Below, piece after piece: positions 1-8,189 of a DNA stretch of 64,000 nucleotides. Below the pieces are notes generated by a model. The model was not told the origin of the DNA. It was given only the letters and a program-made list of their open reading frames with translations, and searched no databases. The number at the start of each line of letters is the position of its first letter. Positions within the stretch are counted from its first letter, which is position 1. The stretch comes from Dyadobacter sp. 676 (lineage in GTDB: Bacteria > Bacteroidota > Bacteroidia > Cytophagales > Spirosomataceae), in assembly GCF_040448675.1 (NCBI RefSeq), contig NZ_CP159289.1, forward strand, positions 6,307,001 to 6,371,000, read 5' to 3'. The translations under genes were made by a program, and so were the position numbers.

Positions 1-504
1 CTTTTTGGAAGCTTTCAGCGCGTTGGCCAGCACCTTATTGAAGTGTCGCTTACCGCTTTCACCTTTCACTTCCGATACAAACCTTTGCATATATACGCCG
101 TCGATACCATGTTCTTTCATCCACTTGAAATGCAAGTCCACACTTTCCTCGTCGTAGGGACTGTAAACCCTGGCCGGTTCACCATCGGCATGTTTGAATG
201 CGGTGTTATAAGTCGTGGTATATTCCGTCACATCCGGCCAGAAATCGATGGAAGCGAAGCCCGGCTCGAACTTGCCGGCTTTCTGATAATGGTGCCAGCC
301 CCGGCCCGCGCCATCACCTTCGGCCGTGAACCAGCCCTGGTAACCGGCCATGACGAGGCCTTTGTAACTTTTGAACAGCGAACGCGATTCGTCGTATGTA
401 ACCTCTTCAACAGGTTTCGGCTCTTGGCGCCCGGAATCCTCATCGCCGCCCTTGCAACCGAACGAGAGGATTGAAACGAAGAGTAGGAGATGGAGTAGTT
501 TCAT
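1..504 (-). CDS. GH71/GH99-like glycoside hydrolase lipoprotein (partial, C-terminus beyond window)
   Basis: The first 168 codons of a gene running leftward off the window edge. The ATG at 504 opens a lipoprotein signal (MKLLHLLLFVSILSFGCK), with the lipid-acceptor Cys at residue 17 followed by an acidic linker. From about residue 48 the text 'KGLVMAGYQGWF' followed by 'GRGWHHY' is the characteristic start of the GH71/GH99-like family (often named xylosidase/arabinosidase; true GH99 enzymes are endo-alpha-mannanases). It is the last visible member of the SusC-SusD-DUF3823 group to its right, so I infer a surface lipoprotein acting on the same glycan. The catalytic part lies outside the window, so substrate cannot be stated. 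Confidence 0.85.
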   Translation of the reverse strand, partial: MKLLHLLLFVSILSFGCKGGDEDSGRQEPKPVEEVTYDESRSLFKSYKGLVMAGYQGWFTAEGDGAGRGWHHYQKAGKFEPGFASIDFWPDVTEYTTTYNTAFKHADGEPARVYSPYDEESVDLHFKWMKEHGIDGVYMQRFVSEVKGESGKRHFNKVLANALKASKK

Positions 505-622
505 AAATGGCTGTATGCTTTAAGCTGTATGCAGTAGGTTTAGATAATGTTTTTAATATTTACAGCCGTAAGTCTGTGACAAAAAGCCTATGGCTTAAAG
601 CTTACGGCCTACGGCAATTCAC
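505..622. repeat. Intergenic AGCTTA/GGCTTA-rich repeat
   Basis: The gap between the GH71/99-like gene and the DUF3823 gene is made of the same words seen at 1331-1573: 'ctttaagctgtatgcag', 'agccgtaag' and 'cctatggcttaaagcttacgg'. It has partly palindromic arms (taagctt / aagctta), so both strands could fold. It appears to be a diverged copy of the same intergenic repeat family. I see no gene in it. Confidence 0.55.
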
Positions 623-1313
623 TCACAATTCCACCCTAACCGCCTTCGCGTAGTTAAACTTCGATTCCGGCGCGTCGATAAGGGCTCCGGCGCGGAAGAA
701 ATACTGATTTCCGGCTTTCAGCACATTGCTGTTCGAAGGCAGGTCGATTTCGAGCTGGTATACCTTGTTCGGGTCGATTGCGCCATTGATTTCCTGTTCG
801 GCCATTGCTACGCGCATAGGCTCGCCTACGGACGGTTCCGGATGGGCGTACAATCCGATTTTTCTTACATTGTTCATCACAGTCTGCTGCAATTTGAATT
901 TGGCAATCACTTTCGTTCCCACCTTTTCGATGCTGGCGTCCTTCACACGAATGTAAGGCTGCACCTTGAAATCCAGTTTCGTTTCACCTTTAATGGTCAC
1001 CTCCTGGGGGGGCCATCGGTACGAAATTCCCGCGTACGGGCGCGATCGTATACGTATTCGCGAAGATCAGGTTGTTGCGGTAGGTGCCGTCGTTTTTAAC
1101 GATCATCGTCTGCTTGGTCTGCGAAGCGTAACCATGTTCGATGTACTCGATGGTACTGCCCCGGATAATGTCCTGCTCAACAGGCTCGTTGGTCTCGATA
1201 TCGAGAAATGTGCCGTATAATTGCGAATCGGGCGCCGGGTAGTTGTCGACGCTGCACGCCGTCACGCCGAAAAACAGCAGCAGGGCGGAGGTGTAGGGGA
1301 GTATGCGGTTCAT
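623..1313 (-). pseudogene. DUF3823 SusD-associated lipoprotein, frameshifted at a G7 run
   Basis: The N-terminal part (from ATG 1313) has a lipoprotein signal with Cys20 (LLFFGVTAC) and reads to 'RGNFVPMAP', then shifts frame. The C-terminal part resumes with 'VTIKGETKLDFKVQPYIRV', a typical mid-domain DUF3823 sequence. The break is the G7 run at 1006-1012; one G fewer gives an uninterrupted 229-residue protein reading 'VPMAPQEVTIKGET'. DUF3823 proteins are predicted surface lipoproteins encoded beside SusC/SusD pairs, and this one follows SusD in the same direction. The protein is probably intact in the living cell and the extra G a sequencing error, but a real disruption cannot be excluded from this sequence. 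Confidence 0.85.
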
Positions 1314-1350
1314 TGTTGAATTGTTTTGCTTTAAGCTATAAGCTGTAAGC

Positions 1351-1573
1351 TTTAAGCTCTTTAGATCTCCGAAAATGAGCATATGGCTTACGAGCTTACA
1401 GCTTATAGCCGTTTAATGTTATCGTTTTGTTTTAAGCTCTTCGCGTCTCAGGAAATGAGCATATAACCTATGGCTTACAGCTTATGGCCATTTAATATTA
1501 TCGTTTTGCTTTAAGCTTTTCGTGTCTCTGGAAAAGGCATATAGCCTATGGCTTACAGCTTATAGCCGTTTAA
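1351..1573. repeat. Three tandem copies of an ~80-bp intergenic repeat
   Basis: Copies begin near 1351, 1431 and 1511. Each reads roughly 'tttaagctct', a variable 'cg-gtctc-ggaaatgagc' core, 'atat-gcttacagcttat' and 'gcc-tttaat-ttatcgttttg'. The third copy is shorter and runs into the stop codon of the SusD gene at 1570. A further partial copy (1331-1350) precedes the first. The words are self-complementary (agctta/taagct), so transcripts could form hairpins between SusD and the DUF3823 gene. The 505-622 gap carries relatives. Confidence 0.75.
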
Positions 1574-3465
1574 TACTGCGGATTCTGCACCAGTCCGTTC
1601 GCTCCGATGCCGGGGATATAGCGGTAGTACTGGCGGTAATCGAAGGTGGCCGGGTTGCTGCGGGGCACATTGACGCGTACGAAAATATATTTCGCGGGCG
1701 TAACGCGCAGGTCCAGAATCGGGAGCAACGCGTGGCGCATGGTGTTGTTGAATACCGTGTGGTATTCGCGACGGCGGATCAGGTCCCAGAAACGTTTGTT
1801 CTCAAAAGCCAGCTCGACCCTTCTTTCGCGGATCACGTTGTTGACCGTAAGGGGGATTTCGGTTTTGTGGCCGGCCCGTCGGCGAATGTCGTTCAATGCT
1901 TTTGCCCCTTTTACCTTGTCGCCGGTTCCGCTCTCCGCAATGGCCTCGGCATAGTTGAGCAGGACCTCGGCGTAGCGGAAATCGGCGAAATCGGTCGTGC
2001 ATTGGTTCCAGCCCGGCGGGATGTTCAGGCCTTCATTCAAAAACTTCTTGAAACTCACGCCCGTGCGGGTATTGTTGCCGCCCCAGGTATCGAAGCCGGA
2101 GTACTGGGTACGATCGGCTGCGCCGTAGGTGTAATAGGTCTTGCCGGCATGGGTGAACGGGTCGCCGCCCATGATCTGCGCGGAGCCGTCGGGTTTGATG
2201 AAGCCGGCCTGAATCACGATTTTCTGGCCCTTCCACGCTGTGCCGGGCAGGATCATCGTCGCCCACATGCGCGCGTCTTTGCCTTTAAAGATATCGTTCT
2301 CGGTATCAAATCTTTTGTATTGTTTGGACGCATTGAAACCCGTGTAGTCGGTCAGGTCGTTGGCTGCTGCCGACGTAGCGAGAGGGGCATTTTCGCCGGG
2401 CTTGTCGTAATTTTCGTAGATATCCATCAGTTCGAGCGTCGGGTTCATACGGCCGGGGTGCGGCCATCCGTTGGCGGTCTGGTTGGGCTGGTACCAGATG
2501 CCATAGTTGTGGCCCGTGCCGGAGCCTGGTCTCGCGTAACCTTTGATAAAAATGGCCTCTTCCGGTGCATTGTTCGGGTCTTCGAAAAGCAGACGGTAAT
2601 TGGTCGCCGCTTCTTCGGGTGTGGCCGGCGAAGGCTTGTACAGCCCGAATTTGCCGGAATTGATGACCGCTTCCGATGCGTCGATGGCTGCTTTGTAAAA
2701 TTCGGCTGCGGTTGCTTTATCCAGCCCGACCAGCTTCTGGTCCACAGCGGTGCCGGAAATAGGCGCGCGGTCGCCGTATTTCGCGAGCGACGCGGCATGC
2801 AGCGCGGCACGCGATTTCAATGCATAGGCTACCCATTTGGTGGCGCGCCGTTCGCCGCCGGGCCACGAATCGCCCAGGTTCCCGATGGCGGTATCGCATT
2901 CTTTCAATACAAAATCCCAGGTATCCTTCTCGGTGCTGCGGGGCACTTTGAGCGTTTCCACATCACCCTCATACTTTTGTACGGAGGTGATCAGCGGCAC
3001 GCCGCCGTAGCGTTTGGCCAATGCGAAATAGGCATAGGCGCGGATGAATGCGCTTTCGCCGATCAACGCTTTACGTTCGTCGTCGGTAATGTCCAGCGTC
3101 GGAATGATGTCGATCAGGATATTTACGTCGCGGATCAGTTTATAACCCTGGTCCCACCATTGAAAATCATCGTTACCGATGAAATCGCCGAATTCGGTAT
3201 GCACGGCTTCGTCGGTCGACATAGCAGGCGCGAAGCCGCCGTTATTCGGGTCGCCGGTGTTCCAGTTGAAGCCCTGACGAAAGAATGTAAAATCCTCGAT
3301 CGGAAGCTGGTAATAGAGGTTGGCCATGTACAGTTTTACACCTTCCGGGTTCGAAAAGAGGCTCTCGCCCTGCAACTTGTCGAGCGGCTGCTTGTCGAGT
3401 ACATTGCCGCAGCTCATCGCGAGGCAGACGATCAGCAGGGTAATGGTATGTTTTAAATATTTCAT
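1570..3465 (-). CDS. SusD/RagB family nutrient-binding outer-membrane lipoprotein
   Basis: 631 residues, usual for the family. A lipoprotein signal ends at Cys19 (LIVCLAMSC), followed by the family opening 'LDKQPLDKL'. The C-terminal quarter has the conserved 'NDIRRRAG' and 'RERRVELAFENKRFWDLIRR' blocks of SusD/RagB proteins. SusD proteins sit on the SusC barrel at the cell surface and close over a bound glycan before import. It follows the SusC gene after 12 bases in the same direction, so both are probably on one transcript. The final codons overlap the third copy of the intergenic repeat. The substrate is not readable from sequence; the GH71/99-like neighbour hints at a plant or fungal/yeast polysaccharide. 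Confidence 0.93.
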   Translation of the reverse strand: MKYLKHTITLLIVCLAMSCGNVLDKQPLDKLQGESLFSNPEGVKLYMANLYYQLPIEDFTFFRQGFNWNTGDPNNGGFAPAMSTDEAVHTEFGDFIGNDDFQWWDQGYKLIRDVNILIDIIPTLDITDDERKALIGESAFIRAYAYFALAKRYGGVPLITSVQKYEGDVETLKVPRSTEKDTWDFVLKECDTAIGNLGDSWPGGERRATKWVAYALKSRAALHAASLAKYGDRAPISGTAVDQKLVGLDKATAAEFYKAAIDASEAVINSGKFGLYKPSPATPEEAATNYRLLFEDPNNAPEEAIFIKGYARPGSGTGHNYGIWYQPNQTANGWPHPGRMNPTLELMDIYENYDKPGENAPLATSAAANDLTDYTGFNASKQYKRFDTENDIFKGKDARMWATMILPGTAWKGQKIVIQAGFIKPDGSAQIMGGDPFTHAGKTYYTYGAADRTQYSGFDTWGGNNTRTGVSFKKFLNEGLNIPPGWNQCTTDFADFRYAEVLLNYAEAIAESGTGDKVKGAKALNDIRRRAGHKTEIPLTVNNVIRERRVELAFENKRFWDLIRRREYHTVFNNTMRHALLPILDLRVTPAKYIFVRVNVPRSNPATFDYRQYYRYIPGIGANGLVQNPQY

Positions 3466-3477
3466 TATCAGCTAATA

Positions 3478-6400
3478 TTAGAATTTGACGTTGATCCCGA
3501 AATTGTAGCTCCGCGTAACCGGATAGGTAAGTCCCGCCCCGAACAGGCCCTCCACTTTCTCAGGATCGAAGGGTTTCACGAATGAATCGGCCCAGGTGAA
3601 GATGTTGTGTGCATTGGCATACACACGGACATCGTTGATACCGATCTTTTTCAGCCAGCCGAGGTTGAAAGTATAGCCGAGTTGTGCGCTTTTGAAGCGG
3701 AGGTAGGACGCGTCCTTGCGCCATGCGCCGCTTTCCGCGTACATCGCGCCCACATTGTAATTGAAGCGCGAAGCCGGCCAGGTGCCGGGTATCCATTGCC
3801 CGTCGTCCGACAAGTGCCATCTGTCATAGAAATATTCGGGCGTATTGCCGCGGAATGCGAACACTTCGGCATAAACCTCGCGGAAACGCACGCTGTACTT
3901 GCCCGAGCCCTGAAACAATGCGGTGAAATCGAATCCCTTCCAGGAAGCGTTCAGCGTCACGCCGTAATATATTTTCGGGTCGCCACCGAAGAACAGCGGT
4001 ACGGCATCGTTACCGTCGATAACGCCGTTTCCATCCACATCTTTGTATTTGAAGTCACCAGGCAACTCGCGGGTATTGCCCAGGTCGCCGTTCTGAATGG
4101 GCGCATAAATGACTTCGTCCTTGCTCTGGAACTGGCCTTCGAGCTGATAGGCCCACACCACGTCGTTCCAGCGGTTGGCAGCGCCGTTCCGCCATTTGTC
4201 CATGCTGCTCAGGAACTCGCCGCGTTCCACATAGCGGTTTTGCGTGCGTGCGAAGTTGAAGTTACCCGAAATGCCATATTTGAAATCGCGGATCTGCCCG
4301 TTATAGCCCGCCGAAAACTCGATCCCCCGCACGCGGTCGCTGTTCAGGTTTTCTTCGGGCAATGTACCGCCGAAGGTGTTGGGCAAAGAAACGTTTCTGC
4401 GTGCCAGCAGGCCCTTCCGGTCGCGCTGGTAAATATCGAAGGTGAAATCAATTTTGTTGTCCCAAAGCCCCAGGTCGATACCGATATCCTTGATAGTCGA
4501 TTTGAACCACGTGAGCTTCTCGTTCACGATCGCCGGAGAAGCGGCGCCGGTGGTATAGTTGCCGTTGGTAAACTCATACCCGCCTCCGCCCGTGAGCGAG
4601 AAGCCCGGTACATACTGGAACGGTGCGCCCGCGTCCGCGCCCACAAGACCGTACGACCCTCTCAGTTTCAGCATCGAAACAAACGGAATGCGTTTCATAA
4701 AACCTTCCTCCGAAACCCGCCAGCCGGCCGATACCACCGGGAACAGGCCCCAGCGGCGGTCGGGATGATAGCGGTACGAACCATCGTAGCGCGCAGCTAC
4801 TTCCAGCAGGTATTTTTCTTTGAAATCGTAGTTCAAACGACCCACATAAGACTGGCTCGCGTACTCAGCCTCCGAGCCGCTGGTGGTCTGATTGTTCAGC
4901 CCCGCCTGATCGATCTGGTCGTTGGTGTAGAACGCATATTCCCGCCCGAGTCCCGCCCAGCGGTTATGCGATTCCTGCTGCTCATACACGAGCGTCGCGC
5001 CGAGGTTATGGTGTTTGGCGATTACGGTATTGTAAAGCAATTGTCCCTGGAAAGTGATGCGGTTGTTATCGGTGAAGTTGTTGCCGATCCGCGACGGGTT
5101 CCGTTGCGCGTGTGCCGTGTATTTGTCGGTCGCGGCGTCGTAGGTATAAAGGTTATAGGCTTTCGAGACCGATTTGGCGCGGTAGTTGTTACTGTCGTAG
5201 GCCACCAAGCCTTTGATACGCAGCCCCGGAACGAATGGAACGGTGTAGGTCAATGCGAATGTCGACTGGAAAAATTTGTTGACTTCCTGCGTATAGCCTG
5301 TCAGGTCTTTGTCGGCCAGCGCCACCGGGTTATAACCGCCACTCAGCAATGCGGGATATTTGGGGTTGTCGTTGGCATAGGGACGCTCGGTGGGCAACGC
5401 AATGCGGGTTCCTTTATAGATGTTAAAAAAAGTTATCACCCGGTTGGTCGCGTTTATCGAACAGCCCCGAGAGGATCAGGTCCGCTTTCAGGTTTTTGGT
5501 TAAATCAATGCCGATATTGGACCGGAACGTGTATTTCTGATAGCCCATATCGCCGCTTTTGAGCAGGCCGTTCTCCTTCTGGTAGCCGAAACTGGTGAAG
5601 TAGTTCACGACGCCTTCACCCCCCGAGGCAGAGATAAAATGTTGCTGCTGTCCGGACGATTTGTTCAAAGTCTCTTTATACCAGTCGGTACCCTGGTAAC
5701 CCGGCGCGCCGCTGCGGAACTTCTCGATTTCCTCCGGGGAAAATACCGGGTTCTCGCCCAGGTTCTTCGCCGCGTCGTTCCGCATTTCGGCCCATTGCAA
5801 GGCACTGGTCATTTTGGGGACGTCGGTGGGGCTCTGGCGGCCGTATACCACATTGTAGCTGAACTGCGGCTTGCCCTGTTTGCCTTTCTTCGTAGTGACA
5901 ATCACCACGCCGTTTCCCGCACGGATACCGAAAATCGCCGCGGAAGCATCTTTCAGCACCGAAATGCTCTCGATATCGTCCGGATTGATCTTCTGAAACT
6001 CGTACCCGCCATCACGCGCCACGCCATCGACCACGTACAACGGCTCTCCAAAGCCCCGTATGTTGATATTGGTGCTGAAAGATCCCGGTTCGCCGGAATT
6101 CTGGCGGATCTGCACGCCGGCGACTTTGCCTTGCAGGCTCTGGGCCAAACTGGTATGCGTGGTCGTCTTAATTTGCTCCGAAACAATGTTCGAAATAGCG
6201 CCGGTAAGTGTCTGCTTGCGTTGTGTGCCGTAGCCTACCACCACCACTTCCTGCAATTCGTCGCTGCTCGGTTCGAGCTGCACATCGAAAGTCGTGCGGT
6301 TACCGACGGCGATTTCCTGTCTTTTGTAGCCCAAAAAGCTGACAATAATGACCGATCCCGATCTAGGGACGGAGAGCGAAAATTTTCCATTGGCGTCGGT

Positions 6401-6622
6401 GGTAGTGCCCTTCGTGGTGCCCTGCAATACGATGCTGGCACCCGGAATGGCGCTGTTTTTTTCATCTTTTACTTCGCCGCTGATGAGCGTTTCATCCGCG
6501 CCCGATTGCGCCAGCGCGCCCGCTTGCATGAGCAGCGTTACGCATAATGCCAGGCACACGCGCCAGAATATCGTCCGGCGGCGAGGCCTGGGTAAAGGTT
6601 TTGATAGAAGTTGTTTGTTCAT
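3478..6622 (-). pseudogene. SusC/RagA TonB-linked outer-membrane transporter, frameshifted at an A7 run
   Basis: The N-terminal 399 codons hold a signal peptide, a carboxypeptidase-regulatory-like domain ('ISGEVKDEKNSAIPGASIVL', about residues 47-125), the SusC signature 'LQEVVVVGYGTQRK' and the plug ('LYVVDGV', 'IESISVLKDASAAIFG', 'NGVVIVTTKKG'). The reading stops after 'DQPGDNFF'. The remaining ~650 codons (barrel, ending 'RSYNFGINVKF') are one frame over. The break is the A7 run at 5425-5431; one base fewer reads 'GDNFFNIYKGTR' and gives a continuous 1047-residue protein, normal for SusC. There is no STN domain, so no FecR-type signalling is expected. It imports the glycan captured by the adjoining SusD. 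Confidence 0.92.
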
Positions 6623-6968
6623 ACCGTAGGGTTAAGTTCCTGTTCGTTTAAATGCGTTCATGACGTTCGTTCTGTTTCGCCGCCCGGCGGGCTTCGGAAT
6701 ATATTCAGCATGGTTTTTCACCCCTGCCCGCACCGGTGCAGGGCTCTATCATATTTGGATTTTGAATGAAACAGATGATGAAACGGTCGGCCGAACCGTG
6801 GGGTCAAAGTAATCGGGGGTTGATTAAGAATTGGTTAATAAACCATTAACGCCCCGCTTAATCCGGCTGATTTTTACATTATCCCGGTAAAATATTGGGG
6901 AATTTCAGGGAAAAGCATAAAAAAACGCCTCACATGGCTGCGAGGCGTTGGGGTTAATCGTGGTCGTT
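6623..6968. promoter_or_regulatory. Leader and promoter region upstream of the SusC gene
   Basis: This gap holds the 5' region of the SusC gene on the minus strand and, at 6917-6950, the terminator of the preceding group. On the minus strand 6812-6805 reads TTACTTTG, one base from the Bacteroidota -7 consensus TAnnTTTG, but no -33 TTG lies at the right distance, so the promoter call is weak. If it is used, the leader would be about 175 bases. The segment 6825-6850 is AT-rich (ttaagaattggttaataaacc). Confidence 0.3.
6917..6950 (-). terminator. Rho-independent terminator after the His-rich membrane peptide gene
   Basis: On the minus strand an 8-bp perfect stem (aacgcctc at 6924-6931 pairing with gaggcgtt at 6942-6949) is followed by a run of seven T. 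It closes the leftward group 12270-6969 and separates it from the SusC locus. Confidence 0.85.
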
Positions 6969-7232
6969 TTAATGCTTCATTTCTACATGCTCGCGGGGAT
7001 GATCATGATCGCATGCGTCCCAATGCCCGCGGTGTTGCCACGGCCCGCGGGGGCCGCCGCGGAATGCAAAAATGTTCATCATGATGAAGGCGAGAATGAT
7101 CGCGATCGAGGCGATTCGGGCGGCTATCGTAAGGCCGCGGCGCTTGGAGAACGGTCCGAAAATATAGCCGATGATAAATACCATACAGGCCACAAAAAGA
7201 ATTCGTGCGAAAATCAATAATCCGAAAAACAT
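6969..7232 (-). CDS. Small membrane protein with a His-rich tail
   Basis: 87 residues. Two hydrophobic segments (about 2-26 and 40-56) flank a basic turn (FSKRRG). The last ~30 residues are hydrophilic and carry seven His and one Cys (WQHRGHWDACDHDHPREH), resembling a metal-binding tail. I do not recognise a family. It lies 68 bases after the TPR-like gene in the same direction and is followed by a strong terminator, which supports it being a real last gene of that group. The opposite-strand reading frame over the same bases looks like a shadow. Confidence 0.65.
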   Translation of the reverse strand: MFFGLLIFARILFVACMVFIIGYIFGPFSKRRGLTIAARIASIAIILAFIMMNIFAFRGGPRGPWQHRGHWDACDHDHPREHVEMKH

Positions 7233-7300
7233 GGTTTTTTAAAATTTAAGTGAAACAATGAAGTGTAACTGACTATCGGGCATTGCCCGCCGCGCAGTGC

Positions 7301-7939
7301 CTACCTTAGGAGGGCTTCGCTTTCAGCTTTTCCCCAATGTGGTGCTACGCTGAACGTCGTCGGGCCGAGCTTCCGGATCGCTTTGCCGGCGAGCTCTTTG
7401 GCCAGGTCCTTGTCGCCGCCCCATAATTTGGGCGTGTAGTATTTCATCCAGGCTTCCAGGTAAATGGCGCGCGGGTTTTCGGGGTCCAGATTTTGTGCTT
7501 TCTTTAAAAATTGGTCGGAAAGCGGACCGTATTGCCTGCCCATGGTCATCGGACTGATGAAAACTTTGGTGCGGTAGATCATGGCTTGTACTACGTAAAC
7601 TTCCGCCAATGCGTTGTTGTCGCCTTTTACGAGCGATTCGCTTTTCTTGATCTGCGCCTCGCCGCGTACGCTGTACGGCTCGATCTTTTCGCCGTCGTCT
7701 TGCAGCAGAAATCCGATTTTAGCATTGCAAAAAGCGGCATAGTAATACGGCAGCCATTCGGTTTTTTGCGTATTGCCGAGCTGGACGAATGCTTTTTCGA
7801 GGTTTTCGAAGTCCCCGACAGACTTCGCCTGGTCCAGTTTCTTTACCGAGGCCTCTAACCGGGCCGAATAATCTCCGTTTTGCGCAAATGCGAATACAAC
7901 GGTACAAATAAGCAGGATGGTGGTGATGAGACGTTTCAT
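7301..7939 (-). CDS. Exported TPR-like hypothetical protein
   Basis: 212 residues with a clear signal peptide (MKRLITTILLICTVVFAFAQ). The mature part is helical: 'ARLEASVKKLDQAKSVGDFENLEKAFVQLG', 'LPYYYAAFCNAKIGFL' and 'FLKKAQNLDPENPRAIYLEAWMKYY' have TPR spacing, the last being a typical TPR helix pair. Proteins of this layout are common near outer-membrane receptors in Bacteroidota, function unknown. It lies downstream of the TonB-dependent receptor on the same strand, separated by a repeat-rich 250-base gap. A periplasmic scaffold role is only a guess. Confidence 0.8.
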   Translation of the reverse strand: MKRLITTILLICTVVFAFAQNGDYSARLEASVKKLDQAKSVGDFENLEKAFVQLGNTQKTEWLPYYYAAFCNAKIGFLLQDDGEKIEPYSVRGEAQIKKSESLVKGDNNALAEVYVVQAMIYRTKVFISPMTMGRQYGPLSDQFLKKAQNLDPENPRAIYLEAWMKYYTPKLWGGDKDLAKELAGKAIRKLGPTTFSVAPHWGKAESEALLR

Positions 7940-7942
7940 GAT

Positions 7943-8015
7943 GGTTGAATTTTGAATGATTGAATGATTGAATGATTGAATGATTGAATGATTGAATGAA
8001 TGAATGGGTGAATGA
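7943..8015. repeat. Tandem 8-mer repeat (TTGAATGA)n
   Basis: About seven units of TTGAATGA in an unbroken array, decaying into 'atgaatgg gtgaatga' at the right end. It begins just upstream of the start codon of the TPR-like gene (7939), so it may lie in that gene's leader. Related 8-mers form a large inverted repeat at 38291-38378. Confidence 0.85.
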
Positions 8016-8075
8016 GCCGCCGTGGAACGGGGAATGAGTGAATTGCGAATGAGCCACCGTGGAACGGGGAGTGAG
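8010..8075. repeat. 29-bp direct repeat, two copies
   Basis: The 29-base unit starting 'gaatgagccgccgtggaacg' at 8010-8038 recurs at 8047-8075 with two differences, 37 bases apart. The next segment (about 8121-8166) carries a short array of 'actttaa'. The three adjacent simple repeats suggest a slippage-prone intergenic zone; I see no gene in 7940-8189. Confidence 0.75.
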
Positions 8076-8189
8076 GTCAGGTGTTGTCAGGTATTGCCTT
8101 TGCCAGGGTCATTCCCAACTTTGAGCCCTTAACTCTGAACTTTAAACTTTAAACTTTAAACTCTGAATTCAACTCCCGAACGCTCGACT

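Noticed and set aside
1522..3456. 644-codon rightward open frame over the SusD gene
   Set aside because: It mirrors the SusD codons on the opposite strand; its protein is Arg/Val/Phe-rich with no recognisable domain, while the leftward frame is a clear SusD.
3607..5562. 651-codon rightward open frame over the SusC barrel
   Set aside because: A shadow of SusC codon bias on the other strand; no domain, no signal, and it spans the SusC frameshift.
6805..6812. Promoter of the first SusC gene (TTACTTTG, minus strand)
   Set aside because: One mismatch in the -7 element and no -33 TTG at the right distance; kept only as a weak note in the intergenic entry.
7943..8075. CRISPR-like array
   Set aside because: Units are 8 bp without spacers, plus one 29-bp pair with an 8-base gap; no cas genes.
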